From JACPDH01 sp041671505 (GTDB taxonomy: Bacteria > Acidobacteriota > Thermoanaerobaculia > Gp7-AA8): a stretch of 64,000 nt of DNA. Made by a program: the position numbers and the translations under genes. Of this stretch, positions 1 to 6,285 are shown piece after piece (within the stretch, counting starts at the first letter, position 1; the number at the start of each line of letters is the position of its first letter). Below the pieces are notes generated by a model that was not told the origin of the DNA, ran no database searches, and saw only the letters and a program-made list of their open reading frames with translations. The stretch is from contig JBAZBK010000022.1 of NCBI GenBank assembly GCA_041671505.1, forward strand, positions 1-64,000. Reading direction: 5' to 3'.

Positions 1-144
1 TCCACCGAGCATGTCGGATTCGTGCGAGATTTCGCCTAACGGACCACTGCCTCCCTGAGGCCATCGCGATTGCAACGCAGAAAGTCCACTGATTGGCGCG
101 CTTCGCGGGTTTTCACACGTTCTCGCGCGAAAGTTAGACGGCGC
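1..144. repeat. Direct repeat copy A (attC plus neighbouring cassette start)
   Basis: This block matches 2726-2869 at 142 of 144 positions; the only differences are at 130-131 (aa here, tt there). It contains a whole attC site and the first bases of a cassette reading leftwards. The match starts at base 1, so the repeat may extend out of the window. The two copies flank a 2.6-kb group of cassettes as direct repeats. Confidence 0.9.
34..139 (-). other. Integron attC site 1
   Basis: The boxes GCCTAAC (34-40) and GTTAGAC (133-139) bound about 106 bp of imperfect dyad symmetry. It is the recombination site downstream of the cassette whose gene ends at 210. It is nearly identical to attC 6 at 2759-2864. 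Confidence 0.85.
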
Positions 145-209
145 GGCGAGCGGCCGCAGGTCTCGCACCGGAAGAGCCGGACCGAACCGCCGTCTCTCGT
201 GCCGTGGGT

Positions 210-815
210 TCACCAGAAGAACCTTCGGCCGAGAGTGGTCCCCCATGCGAAGAGCAAGATGAGGCCGGCGTAACTGATGAGATTCATGACGGCCACCGTC
301 TTTCGAAGCTCCGCCGGGCATGGCAACCCTGCTCGGTTTAGCAGGAACACGAGAGTTCGATGCTCCAGCCAGACCGTGACGAAGTAGGTAAGAACAAACA
401 GCACCGCGCTCGCCGAGAAAGCGAGCCATACGTACGGTGATCGGTCGCCGATGATCCAAGTACCGATCGCAGCGAGAACTCCGGCCAGCGTTGGCAGGTT
501 TGGTGAACCCAGCCCGGAAAGCACCAGGAACAGAACTGCCCAAATGAATGGGATGATTAACGCACCGACGGCCGTCGACACCAGATTCGTTACCGTTACC
601 CACCCGAGTAACTTCGCGCGACTCGTCTCCAGCAGCTTGCCTCGGAGGTAAAGAAACTCTGAGGTGATGATCCAGACCTGCCCGAGCGAGAACACGTAAA
701 GATTGATAACCAGAAGTAGTGGGGCGCCTCCATCGGCACTTGCGGAAAGCGTGACCAGCGCGAGGAGAAGGATAAGCCGTGTCCAATCGTTGGTGCGTGT
801 CGAATGACCGGGCAA
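210..815 (-). CDS. Cassette-borne integral membrane protein, unknown function
   Basis: The 201-residue product is strongly hydrophobic with about five predicted membrane segments (near residues 12-30, 35-55, 75-105, 112-145 and 170-195). No known family is recognised. The start is TTG, 13 bp after the upstream core box GTCTAAC at 828-834, the usual position for a cassette gene. A later start is possible because TTG is weak. It lies alone in its cassette, between attC 1 and attC 2, on the same strand as the rest of the array. Membrane proteins without homologues are common integron cargo; the role cannot be inferred. Confidence 0.7.
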   Translation of the reverse strand: MPGHSTRTNDWTRLILLLALVTLSASADGGAPLLLVINLYVFSLGQVWIITSEFLYLRGKLLETSRAKLLGWVTVTNLVSTAVGALIIPFIWAVLFLVLSGLGSPNLPTLAGVLAAIGTWIIGDRSPYVWLAFSASAVLFVLTYFVTVWLEHRTLVFLLNRAGLPCPAELRKTVAVMNLISYAGLILLFAWGTTLGRRFFW

Positions 816-827
816 ACTATCCTCGCC

Positions 828-928
828 GTCTAACGCCTGCCGTTCAGCCAGCCCGGCGCGCTTCGCTCATGATACAACCTACGGGCACCGTGACGCGCGC
901 CGGGATCGGCTGCACGGCTATGTTAGAC
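828..928 (-). other. Integron attC site 2
   Basis: GTCTAAC (828-834) and GTTAGAC (922-928) bound 101 bp. The interior closely resembles attC 3, including the shared stretch gcgcgcttcgct and a shared gggatcggctgca, so the two are sister sites. Confidence 0.9.
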
Positions 929-934
929 GGCCAC

Positions 935-1405
935 CTAGTGCACCGGTTCGGGAGCGATTGCAGTGAGTGCTGACCAAATCTGGAGGAATCTCTCGCCTTC
1001 TGGCGTGTGGTTCAGCGGGTGCTCCTCCCCGCAAACTCGACGCCCGGCGAAGGAAATGCACGAATCCGGATCGTCAGTCACGATGGTGATTCGGCCTTGG
1101 CTGTCTGGTGGAGTCGTAATCTCTTCGGGGAGAGTGGAAAATCCGTTAGATTCCAGCGCAGATTGAACCGCCGCCCATTGGGCAGCGGTTGGGTGAAACC
1201 TCTGCGTGTATCTTCCCGGCCGGATGCACGTGTCCTCGACTTTCTGTACCGCTTCCGTGGGAGAGAATGCTGTTTCCCAGTTCGGTCCACACCAGTTGAT
1301 ACGTTCAGTCTTGACGACTGGCGAGTCAGCGGAGGGACGCATCGCCGCGCATCCAATGGCGAGGATCAGGACGAGCATCGTGACGGTTCGGACGGATCTG
1401 GTCAT
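935..1405 (-). CDS. Cassette-borne lipoprotein, unknown function
   Basis: The 156-residue product has a lipoprotein signal: a hydrophobic stretch after MTRSVRTVTM leads to a lipobox ending LAIGC, with Cys at residue 19. The mature part has further cysteines (CGPNWE, DTCIRPG, DSCISF, RRVCGE) that could form disulfides, consistent with an exported location. I recognise no named domain. The ATG is 5 bp from the core box at 1410-1416, and the stop is 7 bp from attC 2, so the gene fills its cassette. Function is unknown. Confidence 0.75.
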   Translation of the reverse strand: MTRSVRTVTMLVLILAIGCAAMRPSADSPVVKTERINWCGPNWETAFSPTEAVQKVEDTCIRPGRYTQRFHPTAAQWAAVQSALESNGFSTLPEEITTPPDSQGRITIVTDDPDSCISFAGRRVCGEEHPLNHTPEGERFLQIWSALTAIAPEPVH

Positions 1406-1409
1406 GGCC

Positions 1410-1511
1410 GTCTAACGCCAGGCGCTCAGCCGGCCCGGCGCGCTTCGCTGATGATAAAACCTTCGGATACCGTGATGCGCGACGGGATCGGCTGCAGCGC
1501 CATTGTTAGGT
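1410..1511 (-). other. Integron attC site 3
   Basis: GTCTAAC (1410-1416) and GTTAGGT (1505-1511) bound 102 bp, with an interior homologous to attC 2. The stop codon of the neighbouring cassette gene (1506-1508) lies inside the right-hand box. Confidence 0.9.
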
Positions 1512-1964
1512 GGCGCGATCTTTCGCTGTGACCGCTCGCACGAATCTTCCGAACTCCCAGAGGACGCCGGCGGCCAATGGTCCCACGAGGCCGAGAGGGA
1601 TGACCACGGAAAGGCCACTCCTCCTGCCGCTCAGCAGGACGGCCAGTATGAGAGCAGGCAATGATGCAAGGAAAACGAAACGCCAGAAGAAGCTGGGACT
1701 GGTCCAGCGGCGATCGAGTTCGGTCTTGAATTTCGCGATCAGCGCCTCTTCATCGCCTTCGAGGATTCGGCGGTTTCGCGTGTCCCAGCCCCGGAGAAAG
1801 CCGATTCCGTAGCACATGACCGCGAAAATTGTGACCACGCTGGAGAGAAGCCACGGATGTGCCGATGCTCTCGTCGAATCCTCTACGGTGGCCAGCGGGA
1901 AGTAGGTCGTTGCCCACGTGGCGAACTGGGTCACGATGAACAGGATGAACCAGCGGAATGCCAT
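1506..1964 (-). CDS. Cassette-borne membrane protein, unknown function
   Basis: A 152-residue protein starting MAFRWFILF. About four hydrophobic segments are visible (residues 3-22, 35-55, 92-108 and 112-130), with a charged middle loop. I chose the ATG at 1964 because the longer reading frame, opening with TTG at 2009, would start inside attC 4. The TAA stop lies inside the attC 3 core box, so the gene occupies its cassette exactly. No family is recognised. Confidence 0.7.
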   Translation of the reverse strand: MAFRWFILFIVTQFATWATTYFPLATVEDSTRASAHPWLLSSVVTIFAVMCYGIGFLRGWDTRNRRILEGDEEALIAKFKTELDRRWTSPSFFWRFVFLASLPALILAVLLSGRRSGLSVVIPLGLVGPLAAGVLWEFGRFVRAVTAKDRAT

Positions 1965-1981
1965 GTCGGATTCTCTGCGCC

Positions 1982-2084
1982 ACCTAACGTTAGCGCTAAG
2001 CGGTTTCAACGCGCCTGCGCTGCGGTAACAGCCTACCGAAATTTGAGTGGCGCGTTGAAATCCGCTTGAGCGCGCTAGTTGGGC
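1982..2084 (-). other. Integron attC site 4
   Basis: ACCTAAC (1982-1988) and GTTGGGC (2078-2084) bound 103 bp. The interior carries a long stem: aagcggtttcaacgcgcc pairs with ggcgcgttgaaatccgctt. It belongs to the same sub-family as attC 5 and attC 8. Confidence 0.85.
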
Positions 2085-2569
2085 TGCCGCGTGGTTGAGA
2101 CGATCCGCTCGATGACCCTTCGAACGAAGGACATTTCGAGCAGGTAGAGACCTACGGCAGCGATTCCGATCCAGGCTGAGATACCGAGCGGGCTTAGCAA
2201 TTCGCGCCCGCCGGCAGTTGTGAAGGCGAAGTAGAGGCTTAGCGCGATGAGCGCGGTCGGGAGCAGAATCACAAACCAGTTTGTCGCGCGGACGAAAACG
2301 TCCGCACCGCCGTCCGCGCGAGCCATGATGCTTCCAGAGACTCTGCTCACCGCATTGCCCCCGAGGGAAGCGGTCCGGAGGCGGCCGGAGAACTCCGAAC
2401 CCTGCACCTCTCCCGAGATATGGGGCTGAGGAAACGGCCAGTGCCGGGTTGAAGGTTCCGTCATCGCGGCGGTGAACACCTCGATGGCGGCGTCACGCGA
2501 CAGATCTGTACTGATCACGAAGTCGAACGTTGGGAAGTACCTGCGGACCTGCGTCGTCGTGTTGTTCAC
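2075..2569 (-). CDS. Cassette-borne membrane protein, unknown function
   Basis: A 164-residue protein if translation starts at GTG 2569 (VNNTTTQVRRYF); a TTG at 2599 inside the attC box is an alternative. The N-terminal half is soluble and rich in beta-type residues. The C-terminal half has two membrane segments, around NWFVILLPTALIALSLYFAF and ISAWIGIAAVGLYLL. The stop codon is at the edge of attC 4 and the last residues are encoded by the site itself, as is usual for cassettes. No family is recognised. Confidence 0.6.
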   Translation of the reverse strand: MNNTTTQVRRYFPTFDFVISTDLSRDAAIEVFTAAMTEPSTRHWPFPQPHISGEVQGSEFSGRLRTASLGGNAVSRVSGSIMARADGGADVFVRATNWFVILLPTALIALSLYFAFTTAGGRELLSPLGISAWIGIAAVGLYLLEMSFVRRVIERIVSTTRQPN

Positions 2570-2593
2570 GTGTTCAGGACTCTCGCCTCGGCA

Positions 2594-2689
2594 GCCCAAC
2601 GGATAGCGCTAAGCGGCTTCGACGCGCCCGCGCTGCCGTGCCAGCCTACCAAAATTTTGAGCGGCGCGTCGAAGTCCGCTTGAGCGCGG
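2594..2689 (-). other. Truncated attC site 5
   Basis: The left box GCCCAAC (2594-2600) and most of the stem resemble attC 4 and attC 8 up to the segment ccgcttgagcgcg. The expected GTTRRRY box is missing: where attC 4 reads ctagttgggc, this site runs into gagactgtgtg. The site has therefore lost its recombining end. Confidence 0.7.
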
Positions 2690-2737
2690 AGACTGTGTGA
2701 AAACTCCTGGCACGTGGATTGCCGGTCCACCGAGCAT
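2609..2737 (-). pseudogene. Remnant of a cassette gene fused to the damaged attC 5
   Basis: A cassette-type start lies after attC 6: an ATG at 2735-2737 opens a frame beginning MLGGPAIHVPGVFTQ. After about 16 codons the frame enters the truncated attC 5 and is then encoded by attC sequence. The original gene body is missing. The same start region lies at the left edge of the window (bases 1-33). This looks like a scar of an imprecise deletion rather than a working gene. Confidence 0.5.
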
Positions 2738-2869
2738 GTCGGATTCGTGCGAGATTTCGCCTAACGGACCACTGCCTCCCTGAGGCCATCGCGATTGCAA
2801 CGCAGAAAGTCCACTGATTGGCGCGCTTCGCGGGTTTTCACACGTTCTCGCGCGTTAGTTAGACGGCGC
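2726..2869. repeat. Direct repeat copy B
   Basis: Second copy of the 144-bp segment at 1-144, with two mismatches (2855-2856). It contains attC 6 and the start of the truncated cassette gene. The copies are direct repeats 2.7 kb apart. Confidence 0.9.
2759..2864 (-). other. Integron attC site 6
   Basis: GCCTAAC (2759-2765) and GTTAGAC (2858-2864) bound 106 bp, almost identical to attC 1. Confidence 0.85.
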
Positions 2870-3340
2870 CGGTTCACGAAGCGTTCGCCTTCCGATGGTG
2901 ATGAGGGCAATGCCGCCGACCGCGAACAGCCATGGAAGCCAAACGAGGAACAGCGATGGGAGGATGCAGATGAATCCCGGATACCCCTCTCGGGTTCGAT
3001 CAATCGCCCACTGCACAGCCACGGGGCAGACGAGACCGAGTAACGGAACCGCCACTAGGCAAGAGGCACGGACCAAGGGATTTCGGCTCCCCGATCGCAA
3101 CCTCAGGAGGTAAGACCCAACCAAGACGTAGCCGAAACACGCGACGGCTCCGGCCAGCCACCAGGTAAACTCCGCTCCGAATCCGATGCTCGACTCAGGG
3201 GGAAGTCCGTGTTCCCTATCAGCTTTGACATTCAACGCGGTAAAGATCAAGCCCAGGATGACCAACCCGATGAAGGCGGCGGCTGCGACGGTAATCGGCG
3301 CACGCCACCATGGTTGAGCGATTCGATCTTCTTCCAGCAT
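2855..3340 (-). CDS. Cassette-borne four-helix membrane protein, unknown function
   Basis: The 161-residue product MLEEDRIAQPWWR has four clear membrane segments (about residues 14-36, 56-80, 92-112 and 122-147). The ATG lies 11 bp from the core box of attC 7. The reading frame passes through the GTCTAAC box of attC 6 as Ser-Asn and stops just beyond it, a typical cassette ending. No named family is recognised. Confidence 0.7.
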   Translation of the reverse strand: MLEEDRIAQPWWRAPITVAAAAFIGLVILGLIFTALNVKADREHGLPPESSIGFGAEFTWWLAGAVACFGYVLVGSYLLRLRSGSRNPLVRASCLVAVPLLGLVCPVAVQWAIDRTREGYPGFICILPSLFLVWLPWLFAVGGIALITIGRRTLREPAPSN

Positions 3341-3351
3341 GATCCTGCGCC

Positions 3352-3454
3352 GTCTAACGTTCGCGCATCAGCGGTGCGGACGCGCACGCGCTACTTTAAC
3401 ACGCTACGATGCTTGGTGTTGCGCGTCCGCATCCGCTGCATGCGTTAGTTAGGC
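3352..3454 (-). other. Integron attC site 7
   Basis: GTCTAAC (3352-3358) and GTTAGGC (3448-3454) bound 103 bp. The inner stem pairs cagcggtgcggacgcgca with tgcgcgtccgcatccgctg. Confidence 0.9.
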
Positions 3455-3963
3455 GCCGCAGTTTTAGCCGTGGCCGCCTCGCGGGACTCTTGACTCTCAA
3501 GTTGGAACCGAATTCTTTGCCTGGACGGTTCTCGCCACCCACTCTCCTTCGCGAGAGATTCAGCTATCCTCCAAGCTGTGTCGGCTAGGTCCTCCCTGCC
3601 GTTGCGTTCGTGGAGTAGCGCGAGGTGGCCCCACGATCGGAGGGATTCAATACGACGGACACGCGAGTCGGCCAATAGGTTCTTCGACTGCGCTGGTGTT
3701 TCGAGCAGCTTGATGTATGCCTCCAGCGCGAGCCGGGCATCCTCGTAGCCAGCCTCTCGATACTGAAGCTCTGCGTACTGGGAGATCATGTGCTGGTCGA
3801 ACATGGCAACGAATCCTGGTTTTGTCTCATCTGCCTGACTCTGGAGACGTTGCGTTACGTAGGCACCTGAGATGAATCCTACGACCAGGAAAGGGAGCGC
3901 GAGGACCAACGCGCGCCACCAAACTCGTTTCGAAGCCGGCACGTTCACCGTGGACTCTGTCAT
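3445..3963 (-). CDS. Cassette-borne single-pass membrane protein, unknown function
   Basis: The 172-residue protein has one N-terminal membrane segment (about residues 17-37, LVLALPFLVVGFISGAYV) followed by a helical soluble domain rich in Glu, Arg and Leu, probably periplasmic. Possible TPR-like helices (ESLRSWGHLALLHERNG, DLADTAWRIAESLAKES) can be seen, but the match is weak. The last codons are encoded by attC 7. The ATG at 3963 is 35 bp from attC 8. Confidence 0.7.
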   Translation of the reverse strand: MTESTVNVPASKRVWWRALVLALPFLVVGFISGAYVTQRLQSQADETKPGFVAMFDQHMISQYAELQYREAGYEDARLALEAYIKLLETPAQSKNLLADSRVRRIESLRSWGHLALLHERNGREDLADTAWRIAESLAKESGWREPSRQRIRFQLESQESREAATAKTAAPN

Positions 3964-3997
3964 ATCTCACCCGTGGTCAGCACTCGTTTCGCCAGGC

Positions 3998-4100
3998 GCC
4001 TAACGCTCGCGCTCAGCGGTTTCAACGCGCCCGCGCGGCCGTAACAGCCTACCAAAAATTTGAGTGGCGCGTTGAAATCCGCTGCAGCGCGTAGTTATGC
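3998..4100 (-). other. Integron attC site 8
   Basis: GCCTAAC (3998-4004) and GTTATGC (4094-4100) bound 103 bp. The right box departs from GTTRRRY at one base; the same variant (GCATAAC) appears at the other end of the next cassette. The interior matches attC 4. Confidence 0.85.
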
Positions 4101-4444
4101 GGCGGGGTTGGTTAGCATAGCCGTGAAGCCGCACAGCTCGTACCCTGCGGAAACGCGCTGAACCCGCCAAGAACGCTGATGGCGAAGACGCGACCTGCGG
4201 CCGATTGCACTCACGGGGCTATTCCGACCTAGGGGCGCGAACGCTGGAAGAGTTCTCTTGGTGCGGCTTCCGCGCTTGGGGCGTTGCAAACGCGCGAATC
4301 ACGCCAGCGGGTTCTTGCACGAATTTAGCACGCCGCCCCAGCCACGGCGAACCGGAAACTCCACCGACTGAGGTTCGTTGCTTCCGCGCCGCATGAACCA
4401 AGAGCCTACACATCTTGGTTCGCCGTGGCGGCCCGATCTAAGCC
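4101..4444 (-). other. Cassette without a convincing gene; structured DNA or RNA
   Basis: No minus-strand frame here looks like a real protein. A 64-codon frame at 4219-4413 has an ATG in about the right place but low complexity and no recognisable features. The segment 4341-4353 (gccacggcgaacc) is perfectly complementary to 4417-4429. The end of the latter overlaps a second hairpin in which 4395-4403 (gaaccaaga) pairs with 4413-4421. The two pairings cannot form together. The cassette may carry a small RNA, a promoter or a very short gene. Confidence 0.4.
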
Positions 4445-4549
4445 GCATAACGCCTGGCGCTCAGCCGTGAAAACGCGCACGCGCTGAAGAAACCAGACTT
4501 CGAAACTCTGAGTTGCGCGTTTTCATCGGCTGCAGCGCCCATGTTAGAC
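4445..4549 (-). other. Integron attC site 9
   Basis: GCATAAC (4445-4451) and GTTAGAC (4543-4549) bound 105 bp. The interior is closely related to attC 10, with shared acgcgcacgcgctga and gaaaccagactt. Confidence 0.9.
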
Positions 4550-5356
4550 GGCGATTTTCGAGACGTACGGGTTGGTAATCGTTCCTAGGTAACGACTGAG
4601 GACACTTTGCTGCACGCCAGCCTGACTGTGGAAACAGTACTCCGTGCAGCAGAGTAATCCTACTAGGGCGGCATCATTCCAAGCCTCTAGGAACCAACCC
4701 TGTCTTTCTTGCTCCGGCAGATTCCACCCATACGGTCAGAAGTCCGGGTGTTTCACCCTCCGGATGACTCCGATGTCGAGAATGACGAATGCATCGATTT
4801 GATTCTCGGGAGGAACCGTGTTGGTCGCGTACCACGATTCGGTTTCACGAACGAGCCGTGGAAGGTCCGCCCAAGTCTTCTCCGCGAATACGAAATACGG
4901 GACGCGGAGACTCTCTTGGACGACGCGTTCGGGTTTGCGCTTGGGTAACAGAATTGGACCGATCGCCCGACGCAACTGCTTCACCGTAACGCCCTGCTGC
5001 AGACCCCTCTGAAGTTCGGAAGTCGAACTGAGGTCTGGCTTAATCTCGATCGCTACGTCGACCCCGTCAGCCAAGAGGAGCTGAAACTTCCCGAATGAAT
5101 CAATGAGGTGGGGATGAACCGGATTCACCAGAATGCTATCGATCGATGCTGACGGTCCGTTTCCAAAGGAGTCGTGGATCTTGCCCTTTACCACGCGATA
5201 CGGAGCCGGATAGAAACGCCCGAGGAAAGCACGAAAGGCATTCTCCCGAAACTCCGCAACCTCTTGCGACGTACCTTCACCAAGAGACGAGGCTTTGCGG
5301 AATTCCTCCGAGATCGTCTTCGCCTCTGCTCGGAGTATCTCAACAAGTTTTTCCAC
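4544..5356 (-). pseudogene. DUF6602-like protein (PD-(D/E)xK-type candidate) with an in-frame TGA
   Basis: Translation from ATG 5356 gives 206 residues up to TGA at 4736-4738. The same frame then continues open for about 63 more codons and ends with TAA inside the attC 9 core box, the normal place for a cassette stop. The downstream part (WNLPEQERQGWFLEAW, LLCCTEYCFHS) has protein-like composition, so the full product would be about 270 residues. The body resembles DUF6602 proteins. The elements SIDSILVNP and VAIEIKPDL fit the D...ExK pattern of PD-(D/E)xK nucleases. The TGA probably replaced a TGG (HPDF-stop-PYGWN), giving a nonsense-inactivated gene; read-through or a sequencing error are alternatives. 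The nuclease assignment is inference. Confidence 0.65.
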
Positions 5357-5375
5357 CGAGCCACGTCCCTTCGCC

Positions 5376-5480
5376 GTCTAACGTTTGCGGTTCAGCCGTG
5401 CCAACGCGCACGCGCTGACGAAACCAGACTTCAAAACTTTGAGTTGCGCGTTGGCATCGGCTGCAACCGCCATGTTAGAC
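5376..5480 (-). other. Integron attC site 10
   Basis: GTCTAAC (5376-5382) and GTTAGAC (5474-5480) bound 105 bp, a sister of attC 9. Confidence 0.9.
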
Positions 5481-5634
5481 CGCCGTTCTGGCTCTTTGCC
5501 GCCGGGAGATCTGATGTTTCTGGCGTCGAGGTTTCGCCGATGCCGCCGCCGGCTTCAGTGTAACCCGGCTTCGCCTCCGACGCCGAGGATACGCCAGGGG
5601 CGGTGGAACAAGCCGAAAGCCCGAGCCCGAGCAC
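5431..5634 (-). CDS. Putative short lipoprotein with unclear start
   Basis: From GTG 5634 the product is 67 residues and begins with a lipobox-like LGLGLSACS. The hydrophobic part of a signal peptide (WSLVSLWVLGLGLSAC) lies partly upstream of that GTG, in frame. No ATG, GTG or TTG exists between it and the in-frame TGA at 5695-5697, so the real start may be a CTG, or the 5' end may be damaged. The frame also runs 50 bp into attC 10, which is more than usual. It shares a cassette with the zinc-ribbon gene upstream. Function is unknown and its status as a gene is doubtful. Confidence 0.4.
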   Translation of the reverse strand: MLGLGLSACSTAPGVSSASEAKPGYTEAGGGIGETSTPETSDLPAAKSQNGGLTWRLQPMPTRNSKF

Positions 5635-5694
5635 CCAAAGCGAAACCAGACTCCACTTCCCTAGCCACGACTCGGGAGGCGGTGACGCTGGCGC

Positions 5695-5907
5695 TCAAAG
5701 TACTTGCCACAGAAGTAATCCCAACATTGCTCCCACGACCACGACCGCGATTCCAATTGCCACGTCACCGTTAACGACCTGGTGGCACTTTCGACAAATC
5801 GGATCGTGCCGAAAGTTGAATTGGCCGCAGCGGCCGCATGGGCGGCCCTTCGCGCGCAATTTCTGCTCGTATCTCTCGCGAGCTTGCTCGTATGGGGTTG
5901 GTGACAT
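5695..5907 (-). CDS. Small zinc-ribbon membrane protein
   Basis: The 70-residue protein has two CxxC pairs (CGRC at about residues 24-27 and CRKC at about 38-41) that would bind one zinc ion, followed by a C-terminal membrane segment (VAIGIAVVVVGAMLGLLLW). This zinc-ribbon plus anchor layout is known from many small bacterial proteins of unknown role. The ATG is 23 bp from the GTCTAAC box at 5930, making it the first gene of the array in the direction of transcription. Confidence 0.65.
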   Translation of the reverse strand: MSPTPYEQARERYEQKLRAKGRPCGRCGQFNFRHDPICRKCHQVVNGDVAIGIAVVVVGAMLGLLLWQVL

Positions 5908-5929
5908 CGATTAACCCTGGGTCCAGGCG

Positions 5930-5975
5930 GTCTAACTTGTCATTGGGCCGAAGCCCGATCCTCTAACATTAGATG
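5930..5975 (-). other. attI-like or terminal recombination boundary of the array
   Basis: Read on the minus strand, the array begins with GTTAGAC (5930-5936), preceded by ATGACAA, which resembles the end of an attI site. No partner inverted box of attC type follows within about 100 bp. An additional GTTAGAG lies at 5961-5967. By polarity the integrase should lie immediately to the right, but none is present. Identification as attI is tentative. Confidence 0.45.
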
Positions 5976-6285
5976 AAAGCATCCAGCATTGAATATCTTC
6001 ATCCAACATTGGATATCTTAACCCGCGGCGGGTCCCAGGCCTCGATTCGCGGTTCGTGACTCAGACCGGAGCTGGCAGACTGGGCGCAGCTTCCACGGTC
6101 GAGGTTCCCGCTCCGCTCCTTGCCGAGGCTTCGACGGAGAGTGCCGCTAGGCAGGACCTGACCGCGAGGCTCGGCACGCTCGATTCACCCCTCGACGGCC
6201 GAAGCATGGAGTTCCCTGCATGAACGCAGGATTAACGGAGGGAGGCGCGGCGGCCTCACCCGAGGCCGCCGCTGCCCGCGTTGCC
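5976..6285. other. Intergenic region beside the array; no integrase
   Basis: I see no convincing gene on either strand. The left part has degenerate word repeats (catccagcattg / catccaacattgg, each followed by atatct). Nothing resembles a tyrosine-recombinase coding sequence. Confidence 0.6.

Noticed and set aside
4205..4413. Short frames on both strands within the cassette at 4101-4444
   Set aside because: All are under 70 codons, rich in Arg/Ser/Pro, and overlap strong hairpins; none has a clear ribosome-binding site.
5431..5907. Two short cassette frames separated by one in-frame TGA (5695-5697) as a second read-through gene
   Set aside because: The zinc-ribbon protein ends naturally after a membrane segment, and the downstream part looks like the signal peptide of another protein. 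Sharing a frame can be chance.
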